From Deltaproteobacteria bacterium (GTDB lineage Bacteria; Desulfobacterota; DSM-4660; Desulfatiglandales; B25-G16), in the NCBI GenBank assembly GCA_020348625.1, contig CP070752.1, positions 2,075,912-2,090,902 of the forward strand: a stretch of DNA of 14,991 nucleotides, in the 5' to 3' direction. The notes under the pieces are model-generated. The model searched no databases. It was not told the DNA's origin and saw nothing but the letters and a program-made list of their open reading frames with translations. Both the position numbers and the translations under genes were made by a program. Shown here one piece after another: positions 1 to 6,765 of the stretch. Numbering within the stretch: position 1 is the stretch's first letter; every line of letters starts with the position of its first letter.

Positions 1-110
1 GGCAATGCGGAGGGGGCAGAACTCCCCCGTGGATAAGTTGCTGAAAAGACCAACCCGGGAGCCTCGGAACTGGGGAAAAGCTCATCGTCTTTAGAGAATA
101 GGCGTTATGC
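1..110. repeat. Partial copy of a long-palindrome (MITE-like) repeat
   Basis: This stretch matches 11119-11228 without gaps at about 95 of 110 positions by eye. It corresponds to the right-hand arm of the ~190-bp palindromic element at 11023-11212. The shared part includes the GC-rich mini-hairpin (GGGGGC..TCCCCC), the block CCCGGGAGCCTCGGAAC and the terminal AAAAGC(C/T)CATCGTCTTT. The left arm would lie before base 1, so whether this copy is complete cannot be seen. Its right end lies about 285 bp upstream of the RNA-hydrolase gene. The 11.1-kb copy likewise ends about 70 bp upstream of a gene on the + strand. No coding sequence is apparent. Confidence 0.85.
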
Positions 111-394
111 AGAGTTCTCGTTCGCTCTCATAATTCCGCGCGCACCTGCCGCTTATCCCAAACCTATCTTGCACAGATCCCTTATAAAGATCAAACAAAA
201 CCGTATCAATCATGGACATTGATCATGCTTGCTTCTCAGCACAACAAAACATCTCTCTTAAAATGCATATTGGCGATTTGGTCCTATTGTTATTGACATG
301 GACCACCTCTATAAGCCATTAAAGGGGGGCTGGGAGCTATACGGTTCTTTTCGAAATTTCGGTATCGATACTGTTACGATGAGAGGAGTTAAAT
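111..394 (+). promoter_or_regulatory. Leader and probable control region of the beta-CASP hydrolase gene
   Basis: No gene is visible here. Two perfect 10-bp palindromes abut each other, CGAAATTTCG at 352-361 and GTATCGATAC at 362-371, just before the ribosome binding site GAGAGGAG (381-388) and the ATG at 395. They could be an operator or a 5' UTR structure. A smaller dyad, ATCAAT (205-210) / ATTGAT (218-223), lies further upstream. A TTGACA at 293-298 has a TATAAG only 11 bp downstream, which is too close for a normal sigma-70 promoter, so I do not assign one. The regulatory role is inferred from symmetry and position only. Confidence 0.4.
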
Positions 395-2002
395 ATGATT
401 AGAGTCACCTGTCTGGGTGCTGCCGGGTCGGTAACCGGATCGAATTACCTTGTTGAAAGCACCGGGGGCAAAAAGCTTTTGGTCGACTGCGGCCTTTTTC
501 AGGGCGGCAAGCTTATGGAGAATCGCAACTGGAAGGCTTGGGGTTTCCAGCCTGAGGAGATCAAAACCCTTTTTCTGACCCACGCCCACATCGATCACAG
601 CGGGAGGATTCCGAAATTGGTGAAGGATGGCTTTCACGGTCAGATCGTCACATCTCCTCCCACGGCAGAGCTCTGCCAGATCATGCTCCTCGACTCCGCC
701 CATGTACAGGAGATGGATGCCGAGTGGCAGACACGCAAGAACAGGCGACAGGGCAAGGGCGAAATACTCCCCCTGTATACAACCGAAGATGCGGAGGCCA
801 GCATACAATTCCTGCATCCAGTGGAACGGGACCAAATCATCGAGCCCGAGCCGGGCATCAAGGCCAGGCTCAGGAATGCAGGGCATATCCTGGGCTCATC
901 CATCCTTGAGTTATGGGTAGAAGAGAATGACGAGTCCATCAAGATTGTCTTCTCCGGCGACCTGGGTAAGAAAAACCAGTTGATAGTCAAAGATCCCCAT
1001 GAGGTGTATGACGCCGACCATCTGTTCATTGAATCCACCTATGGTAATCGGCTCCACCGCCCTTTTGAGGATAGCAAGAAGGAGCTTCTGGAGGCCATCA
1101 CCTATAGCGCCTCACAAGGGGAAAAGGTGATGATTCCCGCATTCGCCGTTGAGCGGACCCAGGAAATCCTTTATATACTGGGTGAGTTTCAGCGGCAGGG
1201 GCTTCTTCCCGATATACCCGTGTATCTGGATAGCCCTCTGGCCATCAAGGCGACGGAAATCTTCCGGAAGAACAAGGAATACTACGATGAGGAGGCTCAG
1301 GCTATTGTGGACACTGGTTCTGACCCATTTAACATGCCCAACCTTCAGTTCACGGAGAGCACACAAGAGTCCAAGGCCATTAACGAGAAACCAGGCTCGG
1401 CCATCATTATCGCCGGTAACGGCATGTGTACAGCCGGCCGCATTAAACATCACCTCAAGCACAACCTTTGGAGGCCAGGCGCGAGCGTTGTCATTGTGGG
1501 TTTCCAGGCACAGGGAACGACCGGCCGAAAGATTGTGGATGGGGCCAAGCAGGTGAAGATATTCCGGGAGAACGTGTCCGTAAAGGCAAAGGTCTTCACC
1601 ATCGGTGGCTTTTCCGCCCACGCCGACCAGAACGATCTCCTCGAATGGATCGGTAATTTCGAGAGTAAGCCCCGTGTGTTTGTCGTGCATGGTGAGGCCA
1701 CGGCCAGTCATGCCTTTGCGAGTTTAGTCCAAGAAAGATTCAACTTGACGGCCCACGTCCCGAAGTGGAAGGAACGACTCGTGCTCAAACCCAGAGAGGT
1801 TACCTACGAGGAGGCGGGAGAACCCGAGGAGATGCCCGACCTAGAAACCACCTTGTTGAATACCGTTATCGACCTTGAAAAAGAACTCAAGGACCTGAAG
1901 CAGCGGATTAAGGCAAAGGGAATCCCAAAGACAATCGAGGAGGACGACCTGGATCGCCTCAAGTTCGTGCAGGAGGAACTCCAGGCCATCCTGTCCCAAT
2001 AG
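395..2002 (+). CDS. Beta-CASP metallo-beta-lactamase RNA hydrolase
   Basis: A 535-residue zinc-dependent hydrolase of the CPSF73/Ysh1-like bacterial group (MBL fold plus beta-CASP), expected to act on RNA as an endo- or exonuclease in the cytoplasm. Visible motifs: HAHIDH at residues 63-68 (motif 2), AGHILGS with H164 (motif 3), SGDLG with D189 (motif 4), ESTYGN with E213 at the beta-CASP entry, the His-rich stretch around 352-353 after the GNGMCTAGR loop, GFSAHAD with H409 and VHGE with H432. Residues about 485-530 are charged and heptad-like, suggesting a short C-terminal coiled coil. There is no KH domain, unlike archaeal relatives. The start is supported by GAGAGGAG 6 bp upstream. All metal-binding motifs are intact, so it is probably active. 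The RNA target is unknown. It stands 168 bp from the next gene on the same strand. Confidence 0.93.
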   Translation: MIRVTCLGAAGSVTGSNYLVESTGGKKLLVDCGLFQGGKLMENRNWKAWGFQPEEIKTLFLTHAHIDHSGRIPKLVKDGFHGQIVTSPPTAELCQIMLLDSAHVQEMDAEWQTRKNRRQGKGEILPLYTTEDAEASIQFLHPVERDQIIEPEPGIKARLRNAGHILGSSILELWVEENDESIKIVFSGDLGKKNQLIVKDPHEVYDADHLFIESTYGNRLHRPFEDSKKELLEAITYSASQGEKVMIPAFAVERTQEILYILGEFQRQGLLPDIPVYLDSPLAIKATEIFRKNKEYYDEEAQAIVDTGSDPFNMPNLQFTESTQESKAINEKPGSAIIIAGNGMCTAGRIKHHLKHNLWRPGASVVIVGFQAQGTTGRKIVDGAKQVKIFRENVSVKAKVFTIGGFSAHADQNDLLEWIGNFESKPRVFVVHGEATASHAFASLVQERFNLTAHVPKWKERLVLKPREVTYEEAGEPEEMPDLETTLLNTVIDLEKELKDLKQRIKAKGIPKTIEEDDLDRLKFVQEELQAILSQ

Positions 2003-2105
2003 CCGCGGGAGCTTGAGGTGAGGCCGGATAGCGGGACCTACGCTTCGCTCCGACGGGCGACAGGATGCTAACACAATCTTATCACGGACAAAGCTAATTA
2101 TATCA

Positions 2106-2120
2106 TCCCGCTTTGCGGGA
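2106..2120. other. Small perfect GC-rich hairpin
   Basis: TCCCGC (2106-2111) and GCGGGA (2115-2120) form a perfect 6-bp stem with a TTT loop between the RNA-hydrolase and LOG genes. Only a weak T-run (GGTTTA) follows on the + strand, so it would be a poor intrinsic terminator. It may end or protect the upstream mRNA, or be a repeat relic. Confidence 0.35.
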
Positions 2121-2170
2121 CGGTTTATGATACTAATGTCTAAACCACCATGTTAAGGAGGGATCGGATC

Positions 2171-2824
2171 ATGCGCGAGAGACAATACATCGTTGACGAC
2201 CTCACCAAGGATGATACCTGGAGGATGTTTAACATCCTCGCAGAATTCGTGGAGGGCTTCGATGTGCTCCCCGAGGTGTACCCGGCTGTGACCATTTTTG
2301 GGTCCTCCCGTTCTCACCCTAACAGCGTAAACTACAAGACCACGCAAACATTAGCCCGGCTGTTGGTGGAGAGCGGCTTTAACGTCATCTCCGGAGGAGG
2401 GCCCGGGGTCATGGAGGCCGCCAACAAAGGCGCCGCAGAAGCAGGCGGCAAATCAGTTGGCCTTCATATCCACCTGCCCAACGAGCAACAGGCAAACAAA
2501 TACGCCAATGTCCGACTTGACTTCAAGTATTTCTTTATTAGAAAGGTTATGTTCGTTAAGTATGCAGTAGCGTACGTCATCATGCCCGGGGGTTTCGGCA
2601 CCCTTGATGAGCTCTTCGAGGCCCTTACCCTGATTCAAACCAAGCGGATAAAATCCTTCCCAGTCGTTCTCATCGATTCTCAATACTGGCAAGGCCTGAT
2701 TGACTGGATCAAGGGCACCCTGATCAAGGAGAAGGCCATATCCGAATCCGACCTGGATATCATGACCGTGGTGGATACGCCTCAGGAGGCAGTCAGAATC
2801 ATCAAGAGGCGAGTGATTGTCTGA
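2171..2824 (+). CDS. LOG-family protein (nucleotide 5'-monophosphate phosphoribohydrolase)
   Basis: A Rossmann-like protein of the TIGR00730/LOG family, historically mis-called lysine decarboxylase. Family members cleave the N-glycosidic bond of (cytokinin) nucleoside 5'-monophosphates, releasing base and ribose 5-phosphate. The signature GGGPGVMEA is at residues 75-83 and PGGFGTLDE at 139-147, with R124-K125 between them, so the catalytic and phosphate-binding set is complete. I chose the ATG at 2171 (217 aa) over an in-frame ATG at 2150. The strong ribosome binding site AAGGAGG (2154-2160) sits 10 bp before 2171 but would fall inside the longer reading frame. The sequence ends with TGA. The first ~35 residues form an N-terminal extension seen in the longer bacterial LOG proteins. 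It could belong to the PpnN-like nucleosidases, but it is far shorter than PpnN. Confidence 0.92.
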   Translation: MRERQYIVDDLTKDDTWRMFNILAEFVEGFDVLPEVYPAVTIFGSSRSHPNSVNYKTTQTLARLLVESGFNVISGGGPGVMEAANKGAAEAGGKSVGLHIHLPNEQQANKYANVRLDFKYFFIRKVMFVKYAVAYVIMPGGFGTLDELFEALTLIQTKRIKSFPVVLIDSQYWQGLIDWIKGTLIKEKAISESDLDIMTVVDTPQEAVRIIKRRVIV

Positions 2825-2826
2825 GG

Positions 2827-2930
2827 GTAGCTGCTGCTTGGAAACATAGGGATCTTCATTCTTGACAGAATAAACGTTCGAAGCGAAGAATGAAGACCTC
2901 ACCATGATTTCATCATCTATAGGCAGCTAC
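2827..2930. repeat. Nested inverted repeats after the LOG gene
   Basis: An outer 8-bp pair, GTAGCTGC (2827-2834) and GCAGCTAC (2923-2930), encloses an inner 11-bp pair, TCTTCATTCTT (2853-2863) and AAGAATGAAGA (2886-2896). Both are perfect. The outer arm begins 3 bp after the LOG stop codon. No T-run follows, so it is not a standard intrinsic terminator. A small non-autonomous element relic, a long 3' UTR hairpin or a protein-binding site are all possible. Confidence 0.55.
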
Positions 2931-3012
2931 TAGGCTGTCTTGTCCACCATCATGATACAACAATGCTTAAATCGCTTTTCAAGTCCCTGACACCGTTGTG
3001 GGCGGACACCCC

Positions 3013-3423
3013 CTATTTCGGAGGCTGTATCAATTCTATCAGCATGTTGCCGACCTTACGGGCGTCGAAGTAAGCCATGTCACCCTCTTCATCCTTCACA
3101 CTAAACACAACCGGTATGCCTTTCTCAACCAGTTTGGCCCTCTCCTTGGCCAAGTCATCCACGTGAAAGGCAATGTGGTTCACACCTTCACCTCGGCTAT
3201 CTAAGAACTCCTGCTGGACAGTCTCCCCCCTGACAGGCTGCCAAAACTCAATCTTTAGTAGACCTATGTTGATAGACCTTCCAATGAGCTTGGCCTTTTT
3301 GCCCTCCATCGTAATACGGTCCGTGGCTTTATCGACTATACCCAAATATTGATAGCGCTCAACAGCTTCATCCACATCCCTGACTACTGCTCCTATGTGG
3401 TCAAATTTCCAATTGCTTTCCAT
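3013..3423 (-). CDS. VOC-superfamily protein, methylmalonyl-CoA-epimerase-like
   Basis: A 136-residue single glyoxalase/VOC module pair. HIGAVV with H9 opens the first beta-alpha-beta-beta-beta motif. IEFWQP with E59 (the place of the metal-binding Gln in the Propionibacterium epimerase) closes it. HIAFHVDD with H83 and IELIQP with E130 provide the remaining likely metal ligands. The spacing and the final IELIQPP motif match methylmalonyl-CoA epimerase, which interconverts (R)- and (S)-methylmalonyl-CoA. The length is also typical. An AGGAG ribosome binding site lies just upstream of the ATG on the minus strand. No mutase or other propionate-pathway gene is nearby, so a different VOC substrate (for example a lactoylglutathione-like compound) remains possible. 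It ends with TAG. Confidence 0.8.
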   Translation of the reverse strand: MESNWKFDHIGAVVRDVDEAVERYQYLGIVDKATDRITMEGKKAKLIGRSINIGLLKIEFWQPVRGETVQQEFLDSRGEGVNHIAFHVDDLAKERAKLVEKGIPVVFSVKDEEGDMAYFDARKVGNMLIELIQPPK

Positions 3424-3712
3424 ATCTTCTCTCCTATCGCTGCATGTTCGCCTCTCCTATTGAAGATTCATCTTCACCGGGGCAAACCCAGCTCAGCCCG
3501 TATGACATATACTATCATACTAAATGGCTCATCCAGCCCTTCTCCAACCGATGGCTCCCTCATTTTTAGAGACTGCCTTTTGAGCCAGCGGCAACAGGCG
3601 AACCTATTGTCTACACACATAGGAGGAGTCTGCACTAAGGGGAAGGAGGGTCACCGATCTTACTCCCGCTGCGTTGCGGTTTGACCCAAAGTGGACGAGA
3701 TACCGCTGGCCT

Positions 3713-4456
3713 CTACCAAGCCGTCTGGTTCTTGTAGTATTGATGATACTCAAAAACCTTTTTTATGTAACGACGCGTTGCCCTGAAGGGCGGAACGCCT
3801 CGGTACAGCCTTACCTTCCTACTGCCTGCATTGTAAGCGGCAAGGGCAAGCTTAACATCTCCGTCAAACTGATCCAAGAGGTTCTTAAAGTGCCTGACGC
3901 CTGCATTGATATTGTGCTCTGGATCAAAGCTATCCCCTACCCCTAATGCTTTCGCGGTCTTTGGCATGAGTTGCATCAACCCCTTTGCACCCCGCTTTGA
4001 AACCGCCTTGGGATTGTAATTCGACTCTGCCATAATAATCGCCTTAATCAATGCCGAATCAACCTGATAGCGGTTTGCCGCTTTCAGGATAAGCGGGTGA
4101 AATACCCGCTCCTTTTCTTTTCCAGGAGCCGGCGCCGTGCTGCCTTTGAGAGCGAGGGCACGAGGGTCCACAGACGGGGATGTTGTGATCCTGACCCTTG
4201 TGGGTTCATATACCAGCATGGTCAAGGCGGGTTCAGTCTTGGGCTGTCTTTCCGCGGCCATTGCTACCAGGTCTATCCTGGAGATTGTTGGCCCCTCGGA
4301 TGTTGCTGTTACGATTGTTTCTGTCTCGGCGGCCTCTCTCCTCCCGTAAAGTCGAGGCGTAAACACAAACACCATAATGGCAACAATGGATACCCACAGA
4401 ATGAGATTGCCTAGGCCCAAGCTTTTGGAACCTGCTCCCCTTTCTCTCAATTTCAT
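3713..4456 (-). CDS. Membrane-anchored lytic transglycosylase (SLT domain)
   Basis: A 247-residue protein. After a short basic N-terminus there is one hydrophobic segment (about residues 14-34) that should anchor it in the inner membrane with the rest in the periplasm. Residues ~40-115 are a low-complexity Thr/Ala/Pro linker. Residues ~118-240 are an SLT/GH23 domain: the catalytic Glu is E144 in AESNYNP, followed by the GLMQLMP motif (159-165), the NINAG motif (182-186) and ALAAYNAG (204-211). It should cleave the MurNAc-GlcNAc bond of peptidoglycan, forming 1,6-anhydro-muramyl products. The start has GAGGTGG about 7 bp upstream. It lacks a lipobox, so it is not MltC/E-like. The next upstream gene on this strand is separated by the small-RNA locus and its terminator, so it probably has its own promoter. 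Confidence 0.92.
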   Translation of the reverse strand: MKLRERGAGSKSLGLGNLILWVSIVAIMVFVFTPRLYGRREAAETETIVTATSEGPTISRIDLVAMAAERQPKTEPALTMLVYEPTRVRITTSPSVDPRALALKGSTAPAPGKEKERVFHPLILKAANRYQVDSALIKAIIMAESNYNPKAVSKRGAKGLMQLMPKTAKALGVGDSFDPEHNINAGVRHFKNLLDQFDGDVKLALAAYNAGSRKVRLYRGVPPFRATRRYIKKVFEYHQYYKNQTAW

Positions 4457-4886
4457 CCTTAATCCACCTCAATCTCACATCTCTATCGATAAACCGCAGA
4501 CAGATGATTCTGACCCAAGAATAAGGCTCTCCCTGTTAACGCCCATTTGCCTCGATTTTCATAAAAGCAGGATAAACAGTCAGTGGTAACGCGCTTATTT
4601 TATAAGAGCTGCAAGAACCATGCACAGTGATCTATGGCAAATTCTATATAGATTACAAATAGTTATCATGCCAATAAACGTCCCTTGCGGACCCTGTATA
4701 ATACCATTCCGAATAATCAGATAGAAAAATTCATTCTTTTGGCAAAGTTTTGCCTATATCAAGTTGCACCAGTATCAAGGGAAAAACGTGACAACACCAG
4801 ACCTCTTCAAACCCTGAGCACGATTCGATTCCTCCGTAACCCTACCCCATATTTTCAGGGCCGCTAGAGAGTTGTGTGGCTACCCA
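4457..4886. other. Gene-free region upstream of the lytic transglycosylase
   Basis: I see no supported ORF. The region is AT-richer than its surroundings and contains a perfect dyad GGCAAA-GT-TTTGCC at 4741-4754 and a small CTTAT-TTT-ATAAG hairpin near 4590-4602. On the minus strand TTGGCA about 18 bp before TATATA (around 4645-4675) is a weak promoter candidate for the transglycosylase gene. None of these is strong enough to call on its own. Confidence 0.3.
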
Positions 4887-4931
4887 AATGAAAACCCAGG
4901 AGGTACGCCGGTATTTTTCATACCTCCTGGG
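4886..4931 (-). terminator. Intrinsic terminator of the small-RNA unit
   Basis: Read on the minus strand, CCCAGGAGGTA (4931-4921) pairs perfectly with TACCTCCTGGG (4905-4895) to form an 11-bp GC-rich stem with a 15-nt loop, followed at once by TTTTCATTT. This is a textbook rho-independent terminator for leftward transcription. The loop side also allows a competing GGTAT/ATACC mini-hairpin. On the + strand the stem is followed by CCACGTT, so it is not bidirectional. Confidence 0.8.
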
Positions 4932-5088
4932 CCACGTTGAAAAACGTGTTGGCGTTCATCGCCCCCCTTCCTCCCGTGGGTTTCGGGTACGGGAGCACCC
5001 CGCCCTATTCTGGGAGGTTCAAGGAGAAATGAGTATCGGTTCAATGGGTCTCCTGCTGCTGAACTGTCGAATTCCGATACTCTTTCGT
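4887..5088 (-). ncRNA. Candidate small structured RNA, about 200 nt
   Basis: A complete leftward transcription unit without a sizeable ORF: a near-consensus sigma-70 promoter (5096-5125), an expected 5' end near 5088, and an intrinsic terminator ending near 4887. In between are several perfect stems. H1 is GAGTATCGG (5082-5074) with CCGATACTC (5039-5031), extendable by GTTCA/TGAAC. H2 is CTCCCGT (4995-4989) with ACGGGAG (4977-4971). H3 is CACGTT-TTTC-AACGTG (4948-4933). The terminator stem follows. An alternative pairing, CCTTGAACCTCCC with GGGAGGAAGG (5024-5012 with 4975-4966), excludes H2. AGGA motifs lie in the H1 loop and after H2, which could bind CsrA-type proteins, though they are few. 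I do not recognise 6S, SRP, tmRNA, RNase P or a known riboswitch. Function unknown. Existence of the unit is well supported by sequence, but transcription is inferred. Confidence 0.65.
4918..4959 (-). CDS. Possible 13-residue small ORF inside the small RNA
   Basis: Within the small-RNA unit an ATG at 4959 opens MNANTFFNVAQEV, ending with TGA at 4918. GGAGG (4974-4970) lies 10 nt upstream of the ATG and a G-run lies closer, so translation is possible. The last codons (CAG GAG GTA) form the 5' arm of the terminator stem, so a ribosome on this ORF would disturb terminator folding, and the GGAGG can be hidden by either of two alternative stems. That resembles a leader peptide, but no gene follows within 430 bp, and such a short ORF can occur by chance. 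Confidence 0.25.
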   Translation of the reverse strand: MNANTFFNVAQEV

Positions 5089-5095
5089 AATTAAC

Positions 5096-5125
5096 TTTAT
5101 ACCAATGCAATAATGAGCATGTCAA
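5096..5125 (-). promoter_or_regulatory. Near-consensus sigma-70 promoter for the small RNA
   Basis: On the minus strand, TTGACA (5125-5120, all six consensus bases) is followed after 18 bp by TATAAA (5101-5096); GTATAA at 17 bp spacing is an alternative register. The expected start is near 5088. The -35 box overlaps the TGA stop (5124-5122) of the gene ending here on the same strand. The promoter therefore starts a separate unit exactly where that gene ends. Confidence 0.75.
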
Positions 5126-6126
5126 GAAAAAATAACAATATATGGAATTATTTTCTTCTGTTTGTCAATATGTAGTGTTAAGGAGCTTTCTACACCCTTT
5201 TCCGGGCTTGAAAATTCTTTCACGTGAATCGGATTGACGAAAGAGGGCACATTGCTGAAGTCCACCGTGAGGGGCGTAGCGAGATCAAATTCGTATTCGC
5301 CCAAGGGGGGTATATAGTCTTGGTGCGATTTTGCAGGTTCCCAGCGAACAGCCAAGCATAGGAGGGGAACTTCACCGCGAAAGAAGAGGCTAAGATCGCA
5401 AAAAGCCCCGTTGGAGGGTACGAGAAACCCGACGATGAGGACTCATCCCTTCTGAGAAAAACGGGGTTCCTTCTCCGACAAACTCCGTGGGGTGGCCCCA
5501 ACAGCGATCATGTCAATGTTCACGGGCGACTCGGGAGTGGTTTTAACGATAGGCTGGTCAGATCTGTGGATATCGATCAAGGTGAGGGTTCCGGTTGCCA
5601 TCTCGCCGATCCTAATGAGATTTGGAGCTGCAGTCTTAGGGTTCCAATTCAAGGTCGTATGTGCCTTTTCTTCATACGTAAATAGGTCGGGCCTATTGAG
5701 GTATTCGTAGAGCAAGTCGTACCTGTCATTGGCATTTCCCCACGCCTGATCAAGAAACCACAGAGAATACTCATTGCCGAATTCGACTTGATGTGCATGG
5801 TAGGTCTCGGTGCCATATCCCTCTGTGTGGGCCTCGGAATAATGAAGGCAATGGGTGCCACTGCCATCGGCAATGGAGAGATTAAGGTCTTTCCAATTCA
5901 TCTCAGTATAAACCGGTGTAGGCTCATCAAGCACCAAGAACTCTGATGGAGGAACTGGCTCGTATACCATGCCCAGCTGCATATCTATGCTGAAATGGAT
6001 GGAAACCGGCAGTGCTGTCTTGCTGTTGTAAACGCAGGTGTCGGTTGATTTGTGGTATTCATATTTGAAGAGATTTAGGATTGTCCCTTTAAAGGTCAGT
6101 ATTACTTTTTCATCCGGAGACCCCAT
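5122..6126 (-). pseudogene. Unrecognised gene interrupted by an in-frame TGA
   Basis: The reading frame from 6126 runs to a TGA at 5445-5443 (227 residues). It then continues in the same frame without another stop for 106 more codons, to TGA at 5124-5122. The continuation is protein-like: just after the TGA it is hydrophobic (VLIVGFLVP), then mixed, ending in a beta-rich charged tail (EFDLATPLTVDFS... KKIIPYIVIFS). I chose the ATG at 6126 because GGGAG lies 9 bp upstream. A TTG at 6192 would add 22 residues. The first part is rich in Tyr, Trp and His (for example HYSEAHTEGYGTE, FGNEYSLWFLDQAWGN) and looks like a soluble beta-rich domain. No family is recognised. Nonsense mutation, sequencing error, or selenocysteine/readthrough are all possible. 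The first is simplest. It could also be a real 227-residue protein with a non-functional tail. Confidence 0.55.
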
Positions 6127-6765
6127 AAAAGCCAACTCCCATTGAGGGTGAAAGCGAAGCTTTTGGAAATAAATTAGCAGAAATCGTGCCAAAGCAATGT
6201 AAAATATTTTCTATTGGAATTCCAAAGAGTTAGATGGGAAACTTCTTGGCCGGCGCTGGTTCTGGCTCACCCGGTTCAGCTTCCATTCATTGCTGACGTC
6301 AAACTGTTGACATCTGCACGACCTGCCGTGCTCGGCGCGAGTTCGGTGAATCGCAGAGGCCCCTGCCGGCTGCTTATGTTCCCGTATTTGAGGTCTGCTC
6401 CCTGCATTGAACCTCGAAGGTGCCCTCCGAAATCCTAGCACCCCTCACAAAAAATTCTCTATGTTAGTCTCCAAAAAAAGTATGCAAAATTCATAACATT
6501 TCTTGATAAATTAAATTATTTTATATCTAATTATAACACAATTTTTTTAACTATATTTAATCGTTATAAAAATACATTCAAAGAACTCGTTGCCCAGCAT
6601 ACCCTTTTATCAACAATACTCTCTGTCTTCGGCCTTGCAACAAGGTTCATCACATGCCAAAGGCCCTCAGCGAAGGCCTTCGACTCTAGTCAGGCAATCC
6701 TCTTTGAAGGATAACAGCCCTACTCCTTTCTGGCCCGGAGCAGACAATTTAAGGCGGCGCTATCA
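6127..6765. other. Divergent intergenic region, AT-rich in the middle
   Basis: The region lies between the starts of two divergent interrupted genes and shows no supported ORF. About 6440-6600 is strongly AT-rich. It holds TTGATA (6503-6508) and TCTAAT (6526-6531) with 17-bp spacing, each one base from sigma-70 consensus, a plausible + strand promoter about 235 bp before the cyclase gene, although AT-rich DNA gives such matches by chance. CGAAGGCCTTCG at 6671-6682 is a perfect 12-bp palindrome. AAGGCGG (6751-6757) is a weak ribosome binding site for the GTG at 6766. Confidence 0.4.

Noticed and set aside
293..315. TTGACA with TATAAG as a promoter for the RNA-hydrolase gene
   Set aside because: The spacing is only 11 bp, too short for sigma-70, and no better -10 lies 16-18 bp downstream.
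389..886. Open frame of 165 codons antisense to the beta-CASP hydrolase
   Set aside because: It lies fully inside a strongly conserved gene on the opposite strand, has no family resemblance and no good ribosome binding site.
4097..4414. Open frames on the + strand across the lytic transglycosylase linker
   Set aside because: Compositional shadows of the low-complexity linker on the minus strand, with no recognisable protein features.
4614..4634. ATGGTTCTTGCAG on the minus strand as a sigma-54 promoter
   Set aside because: The GG and GC elements are only 5 bp apart instead of the required 10.
5047..5055. CAGGAGACC on the minus strand resembling the cobalamin-riboswitch core
   Set aside because: In that riboswitch the box lies near the 3' end of a ~200-nt aptamer. 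Here it is near the RNA 5' end and the other conserved boxes are absent.
4887..5088. 6S RNA, SRP RNA, tmRNA or RNase P RNA
   Set aside because: No long end-to-end pairing as in 6S, no GGAAGG-type SRP tetraloop core, and no tmRNA or RNase P signature segments were seen.
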